NCBI GenBank assembly: GCA_963731125.1
Contig: CAVSVP010000013.1
Location: 248,001-312,000, forward strand
Length of the DNA stretch: 64,000 nt
Source: CAVSVP01 sp963731125
GTDB taxonomy: Bacteria > Pseudomonadota > Gammaproteobacteria > Competibacterales > Competibacteraceae
Reading direction: 5' to 3'
The position numbers were made by a program, and so were the translations under genes. The notes beneath the pieces are model-generated. The model saw nothing but the letters and a program-made list of their open reading frames with translations, did no database searches and was not told where the DNA came from. Shown one piece after another: positions 10,630-18,677 of the stretch. Numbering within the stretch: the stretch's first letter is position 1; every line of letters starts with the position of its first letter.

Positions 10630-11904
10630 ATGAAACTTCGTTTGCTTAGCATCGTTGCACTGCTTTGTGGTCTCTTAGTGGGTCTCAATGCTACGCTTGC
10701 CGCAGAACCTGAGCCACCTGAAGATCTTTCCATCAGTTTTTGGGAGAAATCTCAGAACATTATCAGCAATTTCTGGAAAAGCTCTCGAGAAACGTTTAGT
10801 AACGTTTGGGAACATACCCGCCACGTCTCCGGCAATGACGAGGAAACGAAGGACTTTCGGCGCCTGTGGGACAGTATAGTTCCTCAGCTGGAAGATATCT
10901 TGGTTTTGGAAGATCGTAAAAACGAACTTCCTAAAAAAGCCTGGTTCAGCCCTGACCAGGAATCCGCTCAACAAGATATTAACGAATTGCTAGACGAGTC
11001 GATTACCATCCTGTCTATCTCCCCTACGCAACGTTATCGAGAACGGCTTCAGGAACTAGAAGAAAAGATACGCACGCTACAGGAGGAAATCGCCGATTAC
11101 CGCACCCGCCGTATCAGTGCCCCAAAAGATTCCCTATGGCAAAAAACAGTAGCGGAATATGACAGAGCCACTTATGAACGCCAAATCCGCTTGCAAGAGC
11201 ATCTTAGCGAGTTAGCAACCACCAAACGAGAGTTTGCGGGCGAATTACAACGTTTAGGTCTAGACATCAGTGATGAGCAACTGGAATTCCTTCTATCTAC
11301 AGTGGTTGGCGATGACTTAGTTCAGATGGGCATTGCGTTCGATAACGTCAAGGCCATTACGATTCAGCTTGAGCAGCTTATGGTAGAAGGCGGAGAGAAT
11401 TTCCATAGCGGACGTCGATATTATGGTATGTACCTGGTATTGTTGAAAATTCTCGACCGTATGCAAGCTCACTTGCTGACCGCAATCAACGAGCGTCATG
11501 TGCCGGAAATCGATGCAATAACTAATCGAACTCGCACACTCATGACAGAAACACACAACCTTCAACAACGCGCTTCCGCGAATCACCAAATATTGACTGC
11601 TAACCTGAAAGCTCAGGAACTGACTCTGCAGGCTGCCGCCTTCTACCGGGACTATCTTATCACCCAGTCGCGTCAATTGCAGGAAGCACGCCAACACCTC
11701 GCTCAGGACATCGCCGTTGCCCAGAACACCTACGAGACCGTCAAGGTATCAGGGGAACTGGTGGCGCTGATGAGAAACAGCCAGCAGTTACTGAACGATC
11801 TTCTCAACCGGCAAGTTCCCCCCTTACGACCCTTTGAAAACCTAGAGATGAAACGAGAATTCGAAAAGCTGACGGCGCAGCTAAAAACTAATAATGCGGC
11901 ATAG
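10630..11904 (+). CDS. Periplasmic coiled-coil protein of unknown function
   Basis: I chose the ATG at 10630 because the protein then begins with a clean signal peptide (MKLRLLSIVALLCGLLVGLNATLAA, cut before EPEPPEDLS); an in-frame ATG 48 bases upstream would bury it. The mature part of about 400 residues is rich in Glu, Gln, Leu and Arg, with long heptad-like helices (RYRERLQELEEKIRTLQEEIADY) and no further membrane segment. I do not recognise a family. Such proteins can be periplasmic scaffolds or parts of envelope machines. A small membrane-protein gene follows 101 bp downstream on the same strand. Confidence 0.7.
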   Translation: MKLRLLSIVALLCGLLVGLNATLAAEPEPPEDLSISFWEKSQNIISNFWKSSRETFSNVWEHTRHVSGNDEETKDFRRLWDSIVPQLEDILVLEDRKNELPKKAWFSPDQESAQQDINELLDESITILSISPTQRYRERLQELEEKIRTLQEEIADYRTRRISAPKDSLWQKTVAEYDRATYERQIRLQEHLSELATTKREFAGELQRLGLDISDEQLEFLLSTVVGDDLVQMGIAFDNVKAITIQLEQLMVEGGENFHSGRRYYGMYLVLLKILDRMQAHLLTAINERHVPEIDAITNRTRTLMTETHNLQQRASANHQILTANLKAQELTLQAAAFYRDYLITQSRQLQEARQHLAQDIAVAQNTYETVKVSGELVALMRNSQQLLNDLLNRQVPPLRPFENLEMKREFEKLTAQLKTNNAA

Positions 11905-12005
11905 TTAATGCCATATCAAAGCATAGCGAAGCCATACAGACTTAGCGTAACCTACTGAGTGAAAAAAGTATACCGATTTTCAGGCTAATTTACGAGGAGG
12001 CGACG

Positions 12006-12278
12006 ATGCGTACGGAAAAATCGCAGTTTAGCGAAAATCAGGCGGTAGAAGGGGAATATATGGGCAAAGCGGAGGACACTGCCAACTCAATTCGCGCATT
12101 CGATGAATTCATCCAGGATGCTACCCGCTACGTCAGGAAAAATCCTAAGAAGACCGCCGTTATTGTGGTTGCCACTACGGCCGCCGCCATGGCTGCTGCG
12201 ATAACCGCAGCGGTATCTGCCGCTGCATTGCTCTATGTAGGCGGTCTCAAAAAACGCTGGTTCAAATCGCAAGGTTAA
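12006..12278 (+). CDS. Small membrane-anchored protein, DUF883/ElaB-like
   Basis: This 90-residue protein has a charged N-terminal half, then YVRKNPKKTAVIVVATT, then an Ala-rich hydrophobic helix ending in a basic tail (LKKRWFKSQG). The pattern RKNP followed by a single alanine-rich membrane helix resembles the ElaB/YqjD/DUF883 group of ribosome-associated inner-membrane proteins, but the match is by eye. The start at 12006 is favoured by a strong AGGAGG six bases upstream; a second ATG at 12060 lacks one. Confidence 0.6.
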   Translation: MRTEKSQFSENQAVEGEYMGKAEDTANSIRAFDEFIQDATRYVRKNPKKTAVIVVATTAAAMAAAITAAVSAAALLYVGGLKKRWFKSQG

Positions 12279-12352
12279 CGGCGGAGTTCAGCCGCTGCGC
12301 TGGAGCACCGCGTTTTTTGCAGGGTGGAAGCACAGTCGGCTGCCACAACTGG

Positions 12353-13336
12353 TCAGCTGGCGGCCTTGTTAACAGGTGCCTTGGTATTTGTCCCGATAGA
12401 CTGAATCACCTCAGCAACGGTCTCCGGCGCTTCCCAATTGAGCATGTGTCCGGCTTTCTCGATTCGTTTCAGCCGCGACTTGGCAATACCACGCTGTAAC
12501 GCTTCAGAATGATGAGCCGGCGTTGTCTTATCCCGCGCGCCATACACCACGGTGCAGGGAAGGGTGATTCCCCCCAGGCGATTATAGTAATTCTCGTCTA
12601 CCATAGCCTGTAAAATTGTCAGCAGGGCGCGATGCTGCCGTGCCGCGAAGACCTGGCGGAGCATTTCGACCCCCGAAGGAGCCGGGCGCTCACCGTATAG
12701 CGAGGCACTCAACGCCCAACCGTACGTTTGGTTCTGCGCCAACCGCTGAAGAATCCCTGTCTTGAGGAGTGCTATCTGTAGTCGGTTCTGTGGCGCTCCC
12801 CTCAACACGTCGCCGGCATGGCTTCCTAGAATGACACAATGTTTCAACCTTGCCGATGCCGCCTCAGGGTGAGTGAGCATAAACACGATGGCCAGGAATC
12901 CGCCCATAGAATGGCCCACCAAGACGCCGTCGCGCACGTCAAAGTAGTCCAAGATGGCCTTCACATCACCGGCCATCTGAACTGAACCCATGCCCTGTGC
13001 GCCAAGGGTCGATTGACCATGACCACGGTGGTCATAGGCGATCAAACGATGGTCGGTGTTGCGGAGTAACTGCCAGATGACATTCCATTCGAGCAAGGAC
13101 ATGCCGTATCCGTGCAGGAATACGACGGCAGGGCCATTTCCATTAACCCTAGCTCTCAGTCGTGTGCCGTCCGGCTGGTTGATAAAAACTTCTTTTCCGC
13201 TAGGTTCTCTACTTAACACGTTGAAGAGGTAGGGGTCAGGATTGGCTTTGATTCTACGGACGTTCGCTTTGGCCGTCAGATGGATTAGGCCAGCGACTAC
13301 TGCGAGGATTGCAGCTGCTGTTAAAGCAAGTGTCAT
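12353..13336 (-). CDS. Alpha/beta hydrolase with N-terminal membrane anchor
   Basis: The 327-residue protein starts with a hydrophobic segment (LALTAAAILAVVAGLIHL) that should anchor or export it. The alpha/beta-hydrolase core follows: oxyanion region VVFLHGYG, AYDHRGHGQS, nucleophile elbow VLVGHSMGGF with the catalytic serine, a late Asp in VVYGARDKTTPAHHS, and His in KAGHMLNWEAPE. The triad is thus complete. The substrate is unknown; esterase, lipase-like or haloperoxidase-like activity is possible. It lies downstream of tatD on the same strand. Confidence 0.82.
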   Translation of the reverse strand: MTLALTAAAILAVVAGLIHLTAKANVRRIKANPDPYLFNVLSREPSGKEVFINQPDGTRLRARVNGNGPAVVFLHGYGMSLLEWNVIWQLLRNTDHRLIAYDHRGHGQSTLGAQGMGSVQMAGDVKAILDYFDVRDGVLVGHSMGGFLAIVFMLTHPEAASARLKHCVILGSHAGDVLRGAPQNRLQIALLKTGILQRLAQNQTYGWALSASLYGERPAPSGVEMLRQVFAARQHRALLTILQAMVDENYYNRLGGITLPCTVVYGARDKTTPAHHSEALQRGIAKSRLKRIEKAGHMLNWEAPETVAEVIQSIGTNTKAPVNKAAS

Positions 13337-13422
13337 GTTCTGCTTCTCCGTAGGCTTGTAGGCTGAGTGAGCGGCAATGTTGCAGACTATGTCTGTGTGT
13401 GGCTAGGCTGGCTAACAGATAC

Positions 13423-14277
13423 TCAGCTAATACGCGTCTGCTCTGCCGGCAAAGTGGCTTCTCGATAATCCTTTCGAGGTAACCCAAAAAAATCGCATGC
13501 GGCTTGCGTGGTAGCATTAGCCACGGTCGCCGGGGGCAATTGCAAGCAATCGGCGACAACAGCCAGCACGTGGGGTAGAAACGCCGGTTCATTGCGACGG
13601 TTCTTGGGCTTGAGCTGCAAATTTCTAGGCAGCAGATAGGGAGCATCGGTCTCCAATAGCATGCGTTCTAGAGGAACGGACTGCACAAGATCCCGCAAGT
13701 GTAGGCCACGACGTTCATCACAGATCCAGCCGGTAATACCGATGTGCAAATCAAGATCCAAATACGCAGCCAGGGCTTCTTTCGTTCCGGTAAAGCAATG
13801 AATCACCGCTGAACCCAACCGATTTCGATAACGAGCTAAGCATTTAAGAAAACTTTCTTGGGCGTCCCGCTCATGCAAAAACACGGGCATACCCCATTGC
13901 GCTGCTAGTTCCAACTGCGCTGCAAATGCTTTTTCCTGCTGCGGACGAGGAGAATAGTTACGGTTGAAGTCCAGCCCCATCTCACCCAAGGCAACCACTT
14001 CAGGAGTCGCCGCAAGTTCTCGCAAAGCATCCGCAGTATTTTCATGCCAATGCCGGGCATCGTGCGGATGAATGCCTGCCGTTGCATACAGTATCCCTGG
14101 ATAGCGCCTAGCCAGTTGCTGAGCCAACTGGCTTTCAGAGACACTGGTACCCGTTACCACCATCCGCGTCACGCCAACGCTCCGGGCTCTTAGAATGACC
14201 TCGTCACTATCGTTTTGAAACGAACGATGGGCAAGATTGATTCCAATATCAATAAGTTCTGGAAACATATCAGGCAT
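13423..14277 (-). CDS. tatD: TatD-family metal-dependent deoxyribonuclease
   Basis: The 284-residue protein begins ELIDIGINLAHRSF, typical of the TatD branch. Further motifs are ATAGIHPHDARHW, GEMGLDFNRNYSP, PVFLHERDA, AVIHCFTGTKE and LLETDAPYLLPRN, which supply the His, Glu and Asp metal ligands. TatD enzymes are cytoplasmic 3'-5' exonucleases acting on single-stranded DNA or RNA during repair and turnover. Length and motifs are normal and the start fits the family. Confidence 0.9.
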   Translation of the reverse strand: MPDMFPELIDIGINLAHRSFQNDSDEVILRARSVGVTRMVVTGTSVSESQLAQQLARRYPGILYATAGIHPHDARHWHENTADALRELAATPEVVALGEMGLDFNRNYSPRPQQEKAFAAQLELAAQWGMPVFLHERDAQESFLKCLARYRNRLGSAVIHCFTGTKEALAAYLDLDLHIGITGWICDERRGLHLRDLVQSVPLERMLLETDAPYLLPRNLQLKPKNRRNEPAFLPHVLAVVADCLQLPPATVANATTQAACDFFGLPRKDYREATLPAEQTRIS

Positions 14278-14340
14278 TCATTAAGACCACCGTAGAAAGC
14301 CGCACCGTAATTTTGCCGTGTATCAGAATGCTCCTTTCAA

Positions 14341-16086
14341 TTAGGCAAGACTAGCGTCCGGTTGCCGCTCCGTAACTAACGTAGCTCCACCCTCCTGCAA
14401 GCGATAAACTCGATCCGCCATATCCACTAAGGCCGGTTGATGCGTAATAGCCAGGATCGTCAGCTTGCCCCGCAACGCCCACAAAGTTTCGCAGATTTCC
14501 ATGGTACTGTCGGTATCTAAGGCACTGGTGGCTTCATCCAGGACGAGTAACCGAGGCCGATGGGCTAACGCTCGGGCAATCATGATACGCTGACGCTGCC
14601 CGCCTGACAGTCTAGTGCCACGTTCTCCGACATCAGTATCTATACCATGCTCAAGGGTCGTTACAAACTTCCACGCGCCGGCCGCGCGTAATGCATATTC
14701 GGCATCCGCCTTGCTGAGTTCGGGATCACCCAGAGTAACATTATTGAGTATGCTATCGTGCAATAGCAGGTTTTCCTGAGGTACGTAGCCAATCATTTTT
14801 CGCCATGCCTTCAAATCCATTTCCTGCAAAGGCAGACAATCGATAACTATTTCCCCAACTTGCGGCTTTAACAAGCCGGTAACCAAATCGACTATGGTTG
14901 TTTTGCCTGCTCCTGAGGGACCAATAAGCGTCGTAAGAGAACCCGCTGGAATGATCAGCGACAAGTTATGCAGTACCTTCTTGTCACCGTAGGCAAACCG
15001 AACCTGCTCCAGACGAATACCGTGCTCCAGCAAAGGCGGATGACTGCCGTGGATGAATTCACGTTCCTGACATGCACTCTGAATGGCATTTTGCAAAGAC
15101 CAATAGGCGCTTTCACAAACCACCATTTTTTGATACTGTTTTTGCACCTTCCCCAAAAAACTCAACACCCTTCCCAGTAGCAGCACCAGCATGATGACTC
15201 GGGCCAACGGCAGTTCCCAATGTACCAACGACACATAAATGCCGGTGCAAATCACTACCGCAAACATCGGATCTTGAACTGCCCTGAGCATCTCACTGCT
15301 GAATACTTCCCGTTGTAGCGCCTGATTCAATTTGTCCGTCTCCGCTTTAAGCACTGCATCTGCAAGGTCCTCTCGAGCCATTGCCTTGAGCGGCTTTACC
15401 GACTGCAACGTATCGGTAAGACGAGACAACAAAGACTTCAACAAGTGAGTTTGGCGCTTACCTGCGCCCCGCGCTATTTTAATCAAACCGTGTGACACCC
15501 AGAGTATGATCACTCCAGTGCCTAGACAGATTAATGTCGCTTCCCAGGAAACGAGCAATGCTACTGTGGTATAAACGATAGACTGGATAATTACCGCAAC
15601 CATCATGGCACCATAGATATATGCATTCGATGCCCGGACAGCTTCGGTTGCCATAGCGTTAGCCAGGCTTCCGATGCGCTGGTGCATAAAGTATTGCCAA
15701 CGGGTCTTCAGCAAGGCTTGTAGCAAACTTAAACGCAGATTCGTGGCGAATTGCGCGACCGTATAACCGATCCACTTATTGGCAAATAGGACTAATCCGC
15801 TCTTAACGATAATGCCAGCGACAATGACTACCAATAATGCCCCGACGGTAGGGACAATGCCTAATCCTAAGAGCGCTTCTGTGACAATATTGCCGATACC
15901 CTGCCCAGTCGGGGTGGTTTTCGTTGTCTGGCCCTCAATCACCTGGCTGAGCAAAGGCAGCATAGCAGAGAGGCCGATACCCTCGATAACACCTGCCAGC
16001 AGCAGCGCAAGCAGCATAATCAAAGATTGCCAAGGATAGCCACGGATAAAGGTGATCAGTAAACGCATAAAAGCAGTACCTGGCAA
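14341..16086 (-). CDS. ABC transporter, fused membrane and ATPase domains (MsbA-like size)
   Basis: This 581-residue half-transporter has about six hydrophobic helices in residues 1-310, then an ATPase domain: Walker A GPSGAGKTT, Q-loop YVPQENLLLHDS, signature LSGGQRQR, Walker B LLVLDEATSALD and the switch histidine in AITHQ. The order (membrane first, ATPase second) is that of exporters such as MsbA that flip lipids or export peptides. It lies 126 bp downstream of the serine-palmitoyltransferase-like gene on the same strand, so a role in moving the lipid made by that operon is a reasonable inference, but not proved. Confidence 0.88.
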   Translation of the reverse strand: MPGTAFMRLLITFIRGYPWQSLIMLLALLLAGVIEGIGLSAMLPLLSQVIEGQTTKTTPTGQGIGNIVTEALLGLGIVPTVGALLVVIVAGIIVKSGLVLFANKWIGYTVAQFATNLRLSLLQALLKTRWQYFMHQRIGSLANAMATEAVRASNAYIYGAMMVAVIIQSIVYTTVALLVSWEATLICLGTGVIILWVSHGLIKIARGAGKRQTHLLKSLLSRLTDTLQSVKPLKAMAREDLADAVLKAETDKLNQALQREVFSSEMLRAVQDPMFAVVICTGIYVSLVHWELPLARVIMLVLLLGRVLSFLGKVQKQYQKMVVCESAYWSLQNAIQSACQEREFIHGSHPPLLEHGIRLEQVRFAYGDKKVLHNLSLIIPAGSLTTLIGPSGAGKTTIVDLVTGLLKPQVGEIVIDCLPLQEMDLKAWRKMIGYVPQENLLLHDSILNNVTLGDPELSKADAEYALRAAGAWKFVTTLEHGIDTDVGERGTRLSGGQRQRIMIARALAHRPRLLVLDEATSALDTDSTMEICETLWALRGKLTILAITHQPALVDMADRVYRLQEGGATLVTERQPDASLA

Positions 16087-16212
16087 TTCCAGAAAATTCC
16101 GCTAAAACGGATACTTGCAACGGGTTGGCGTTCGCCACAATCTGGACTACTCCATTGCATAGGGACTACATTAAGCGGACACTCCATGTAGAGATATCAA
16201 GAATGATCTTAG

Positions 16213-17403
16213 TTAAGCCAGCACCGCCTCACGAATAGAAGAAAAAGCTTCCAAAATAGCTTCGATTTGGTCATACGTATGCGCAGCGCTAACGCTGCAG
16301 CGGAGCAGGCAAGCGCCATTGGGTGCACCGGGAGGAAGCACCAGATTAACGTAAACACCATGCTCCAGCAGGCTATGCCAACTCGCCAGTAACTGTTCCT
16401 CGCTCTCTAAAATAACGGCGACGACTGGGCTCGGCTCCGGGCCCAGCATAAAACCCTGTGCCTGTAGACCTTGATATAAACGATGAGCGTTATTCCAGAG
16501 TTGATCACGCAATTCAGAACGTTCGCTTAAAATCTGCAACGCCACACGGGTTGAAGCGATTACTGATGGAGAAGGCGAGGCGGTAAAAACATAAGGCCGA
16601 ATCGCATAGCGTATAATTTCCAGTTCAGGCTGTTTGCTCACGCAAAAACCGCCAATACCCCCCAGACTTTTGCTAAAGGTTCCAACGATAAAATCCACCT
16701 TATCTTCGACCCTTACCTCTTCAACCAAGCCTCGGCCCCGCTGACCCAGCACACCCAGCGAATGCGCTTCATCAACCAATAAATAGGCGCCATAATGTTG
16801 CTTAACGTTGGCAATCTCAGCCAGCGGTGCACGATCCCCTAGCATGCTGTAGATGCCTTCCACGAGAATGAGAGTGCGGGATGCCCGATCACCCAATCGT
16901 CGCAAGCGTTTTTCCAAGTCATTGACATTATTGTGTCGAAACCGAATAACCTCAGCATCGCTCATCCGGCAACCGTCATAGATACTGGCATGACAGTCGG
17001 CATCCAACAAAATGACATCTCCCTGACCCGCTACAGTTGACAGTATCCCGAGATTGGCTAGGTAACCGGTAGAGAAAACGATCGCAGAATAGCTGTCACC
17101 GTAGAAGTTGGCTAAATCTTGTTCTAAGGCTTGGTGACAAGCGTAAGTACCATTGGCCATGCGGGAACCCGTGGTGCCGGTACCTTGCTCCTGAACGGCA
17201 TCTCGCGCCGCCCGGATGCACTGCGGATCAAAAGTTAAGCCCAAATAATTGTTGGTACCTGCAAGAATGGCCCGACGCCCATTGACTATACCTTCGGTTG
17301 CTGAAATGATCCGCTCGGTAACCACATGAAAAGGGTTGACGCTCCTGCCGATCAAATTTGCTTTAGTGTTAGCCAATGCTTGAAATTTGTCGAAAATCGT
17401 CAT
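16213..17403 (-). CDS. spt: Serine palmitoyltransferase-like PLP enzyme (alpha-oxoamine synthase)
   Basis: The 396-residue protein is an alpha-oxoamine synthase: TNNYLGLTFDP, GSRMANGTYACHQALEQDLANF, DADCHASIYDGCRMS, LVEGIYSMLGDRAPL, LVDEAHSLGVLGQRGRG and TFSKSLGGIGGF, where the Lys binds PLP. This family joins an acyl thioester to an amino acid (SPT, BioF, Kbl). The neighbours decide the reading: an acyl carrier protein starts 4 bp upstream, and a reductase and an acyl ligase come before it. This is the gene set of bacterial ceramide synthesis, in which SPT condenses serine with acyl-ACP. BioF or Kbl is less likely because the biotin and threonine genes are absent. Confidence 0.82.
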   Translation of the reverse strand: MTIFDKFQALANTKANLIGRSVNPFHVVTERIISATEGIVNGRRAILAGTNNYLGLTFDPQCIRAARDAVQEQGTGTTGSRMANGTYACHQALEQDLANFYGDSYSAIVFSTGYLANLGILSTVAGQGDVILLDADCHASIYDGCRMSDAEVIRFRHNNVNDLEKRLRRLGDRASRTLILVEGIYSMLGDRAPLAEIANVKQHYGAYLLVDEAHSLGVLGQRGRGLVEEVRVEDKVDFIVGTFSKSLGGIGGFCVSKQPELEIIRYAIRPYVFTASPSPSVIASTRVALQILSERSELRDQLWNNAHRLYQGLQAQGFMLGPEPSPVVAVILESEEQLLASWHSLLEHGVYVNLVLPPGAPNGACLLRCSVSAAHTYDQIEAILEAFSSIREAVLA

Positions 17404-17406
17404 TAC

Positions 17407-17661
17407 TTAGATAGTCATTGTGTGAAGTTGTAAGGCGAGATCATTGATGGTACGCACCTCAGGCAAGATGTTCAACGGAATAGAAATATCAAAACGATCT
17501 TCTATCTGCAGCAGTAATTCCATGACCTGGACAGAATCCAAGCCTAAATCCGCCACCAGCTGCGTTTCTTCATTAAGCACTTGTCCTTCTTTAGCAAACG
17601 GCTGCAAGACCTCGTACAGTTCCGCGAAAATAGTTTCATAGCTTGGCATAGTAGAACGCAC
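17407..17661 (-). CDS. Acyl carrier protein of the sphingolipid-type operon
   Basis: This is an acidic 84-residue carrier protein with the phosphopantetheine attachment motif DLGLDSVQVMELLLQIEDRF; the Ser follows GLD. It should carry the acyl group activated by the ligase and deliver it to the PLP enzyme whose gene begins 4 bases downstream. The GTG start at 17661 is preceded by GAGG at good distance; an internal ATG at 17649 would give 80 residues and is also possible. It is a dedicated ACP, not the housekeeping AcpP, judging by its sequence and place. Confidence 0.85.
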   Translation of the reverse strand: MRSTMPSYETIFAELYEVLQPFAKEGQVLNEETQLVADLGLDSVQVMELLLQIEDRFDISIPLNILPEVRTINDLALQLHTMTI

Positions 17662-17681
17662 CCATCCTCATTGATGTTAAG

Positions 17682-18677
17682 CTAGCGGTTAAAGTCGATT
17701 TTAGGTGTTAGCTGTGCTCCCCATCCAAATGTGCGGCGCAAACCTTCCTCTAATGCTATTTGAGGTTTCCAGCCAATAGCGTGGTTTAGTGGTGCATTAT
17801 CACACACCCAATCGGGATGGTTGAGCTCACGGACTTTGCCTGGAGTCAACATCGGTGCATATCTCCCCAGGCGAGCTGCCGCCACGTTAAGATGTGCCAG
17901 CAGGCGCAGTGAAGTTATCGGTACCGGAATATACCATATATGCCTTGACCGCAGACTTGAGACGGTGGCAATCACATCTTGCCAGGTATAACCACCCGGA
18001 TGGCCATCATGCAGCTCAAACACACCCATGACGCTGGGCGGGTGACTCAACCACTGCAGAATGGCAGCCGCCAAATCTTCCACATACAACAGTGAAAAAC
18101 GCGACTCATTCGATCCCGCAAAGGGTGCAAAGCCTCTTCCCATCCAGCGGAATAGTGGTAACAATTCTCGATCTCCGAGACCATAGACCGGCGGAGGCCG
18201 CAGAACCGTCCACGACATTGCACCGGCGCCTGCAGCAAGCGCACATTCACCCCGCCACTTGCTAGCGGCATAAGGAGAGAGATGCGGCTCCCGTGCTGCT
18301 AACGAAGATAATGCTAGAAACCGTGGCGGGCATTCCTGCACACTGGCCGCACGCACCAAACGCGCCACACCATCGACGTTCACTAGACCAAAGTGCGCTT
18401 GGGTTATGCCCCGCACGGTCCCTGCGCAATGAATCACAGCATATACGCCTTGCACTAATTGGCTAAGGCTGTGCGGATCTTCCAACGCTCCACTGATCCG
18501 GTGTACCGCCGAGCTGGCGGGCAATGTTAAGGCACTTGCAGAAGGACGCACTAAGACACGCACTCGCCAGCCAGCCCTCAGCAGGTGACGCAGTACGCTG
18601 GCACCGATAAAACCCGTTCCTCCTGTTAGGGCAACTATCCGATCCTTGGCACTGAGAGGATCGGCGCTAGCCAACAC
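17682..18677 (-). CDS. NAD(P)-dependent epimerase/reductase (CerR-like)
   Basis: The 331-residue extended SDR protein has the Rossmann motif ALTGGTGFIGASVL, AVIHCAGTVRG, and the catalytic pair in SPYAASKWRGE (Tyr and Lys, with Ser in ALSSLAARE). In Caulobacter-type ceramide clusters a protein of this type (CerR) reduces the 3-oxo group and sits between the ACP and acyl-ACP synthetase genes, as here. Its start overlaps the end of the ligase gene by 11 bp, pointing to translational coupling. The assignment to ketosphinganine/oxidised ceramide reduction rests on context. Confidence 0.8.
   Translation of the reverse strand: MLASADPLSAKDRIVALTGGTGFIGASVLRHLLRAGWRVRVLVRPSASALTLPASSAVHRISGALEDPHSLSQLVQGVYAVIHCAGTVRGITQAHFGLVNVDGVARLVRAASVQECPPRFLALSSLAAREPHLSPYAASKWRGECALAAGAGAMSWTVLRPPPVYGLGDRELLPLFRWMGRGFAPFAGSNESRFSLLYVEDLAAAILQWLSHPPSVMGVFELHDGHPGGYTWQDVIATVSSLRSRHIWYIPVPITSLRLLAHLNVAAARLGRYAPMLTPGKVRELNHPDWVCDNAPLNHAIGWKPQIALEEGLRRTFGWGAQLTPKIDFNR

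Noticed and set aside
12279..12352. Terminator between the convergent small membrane gene and hydrolase gene
   Set aside because: A short GCGG...CCGC stem is present but no adjoining T-run in the right place, so it was not called.
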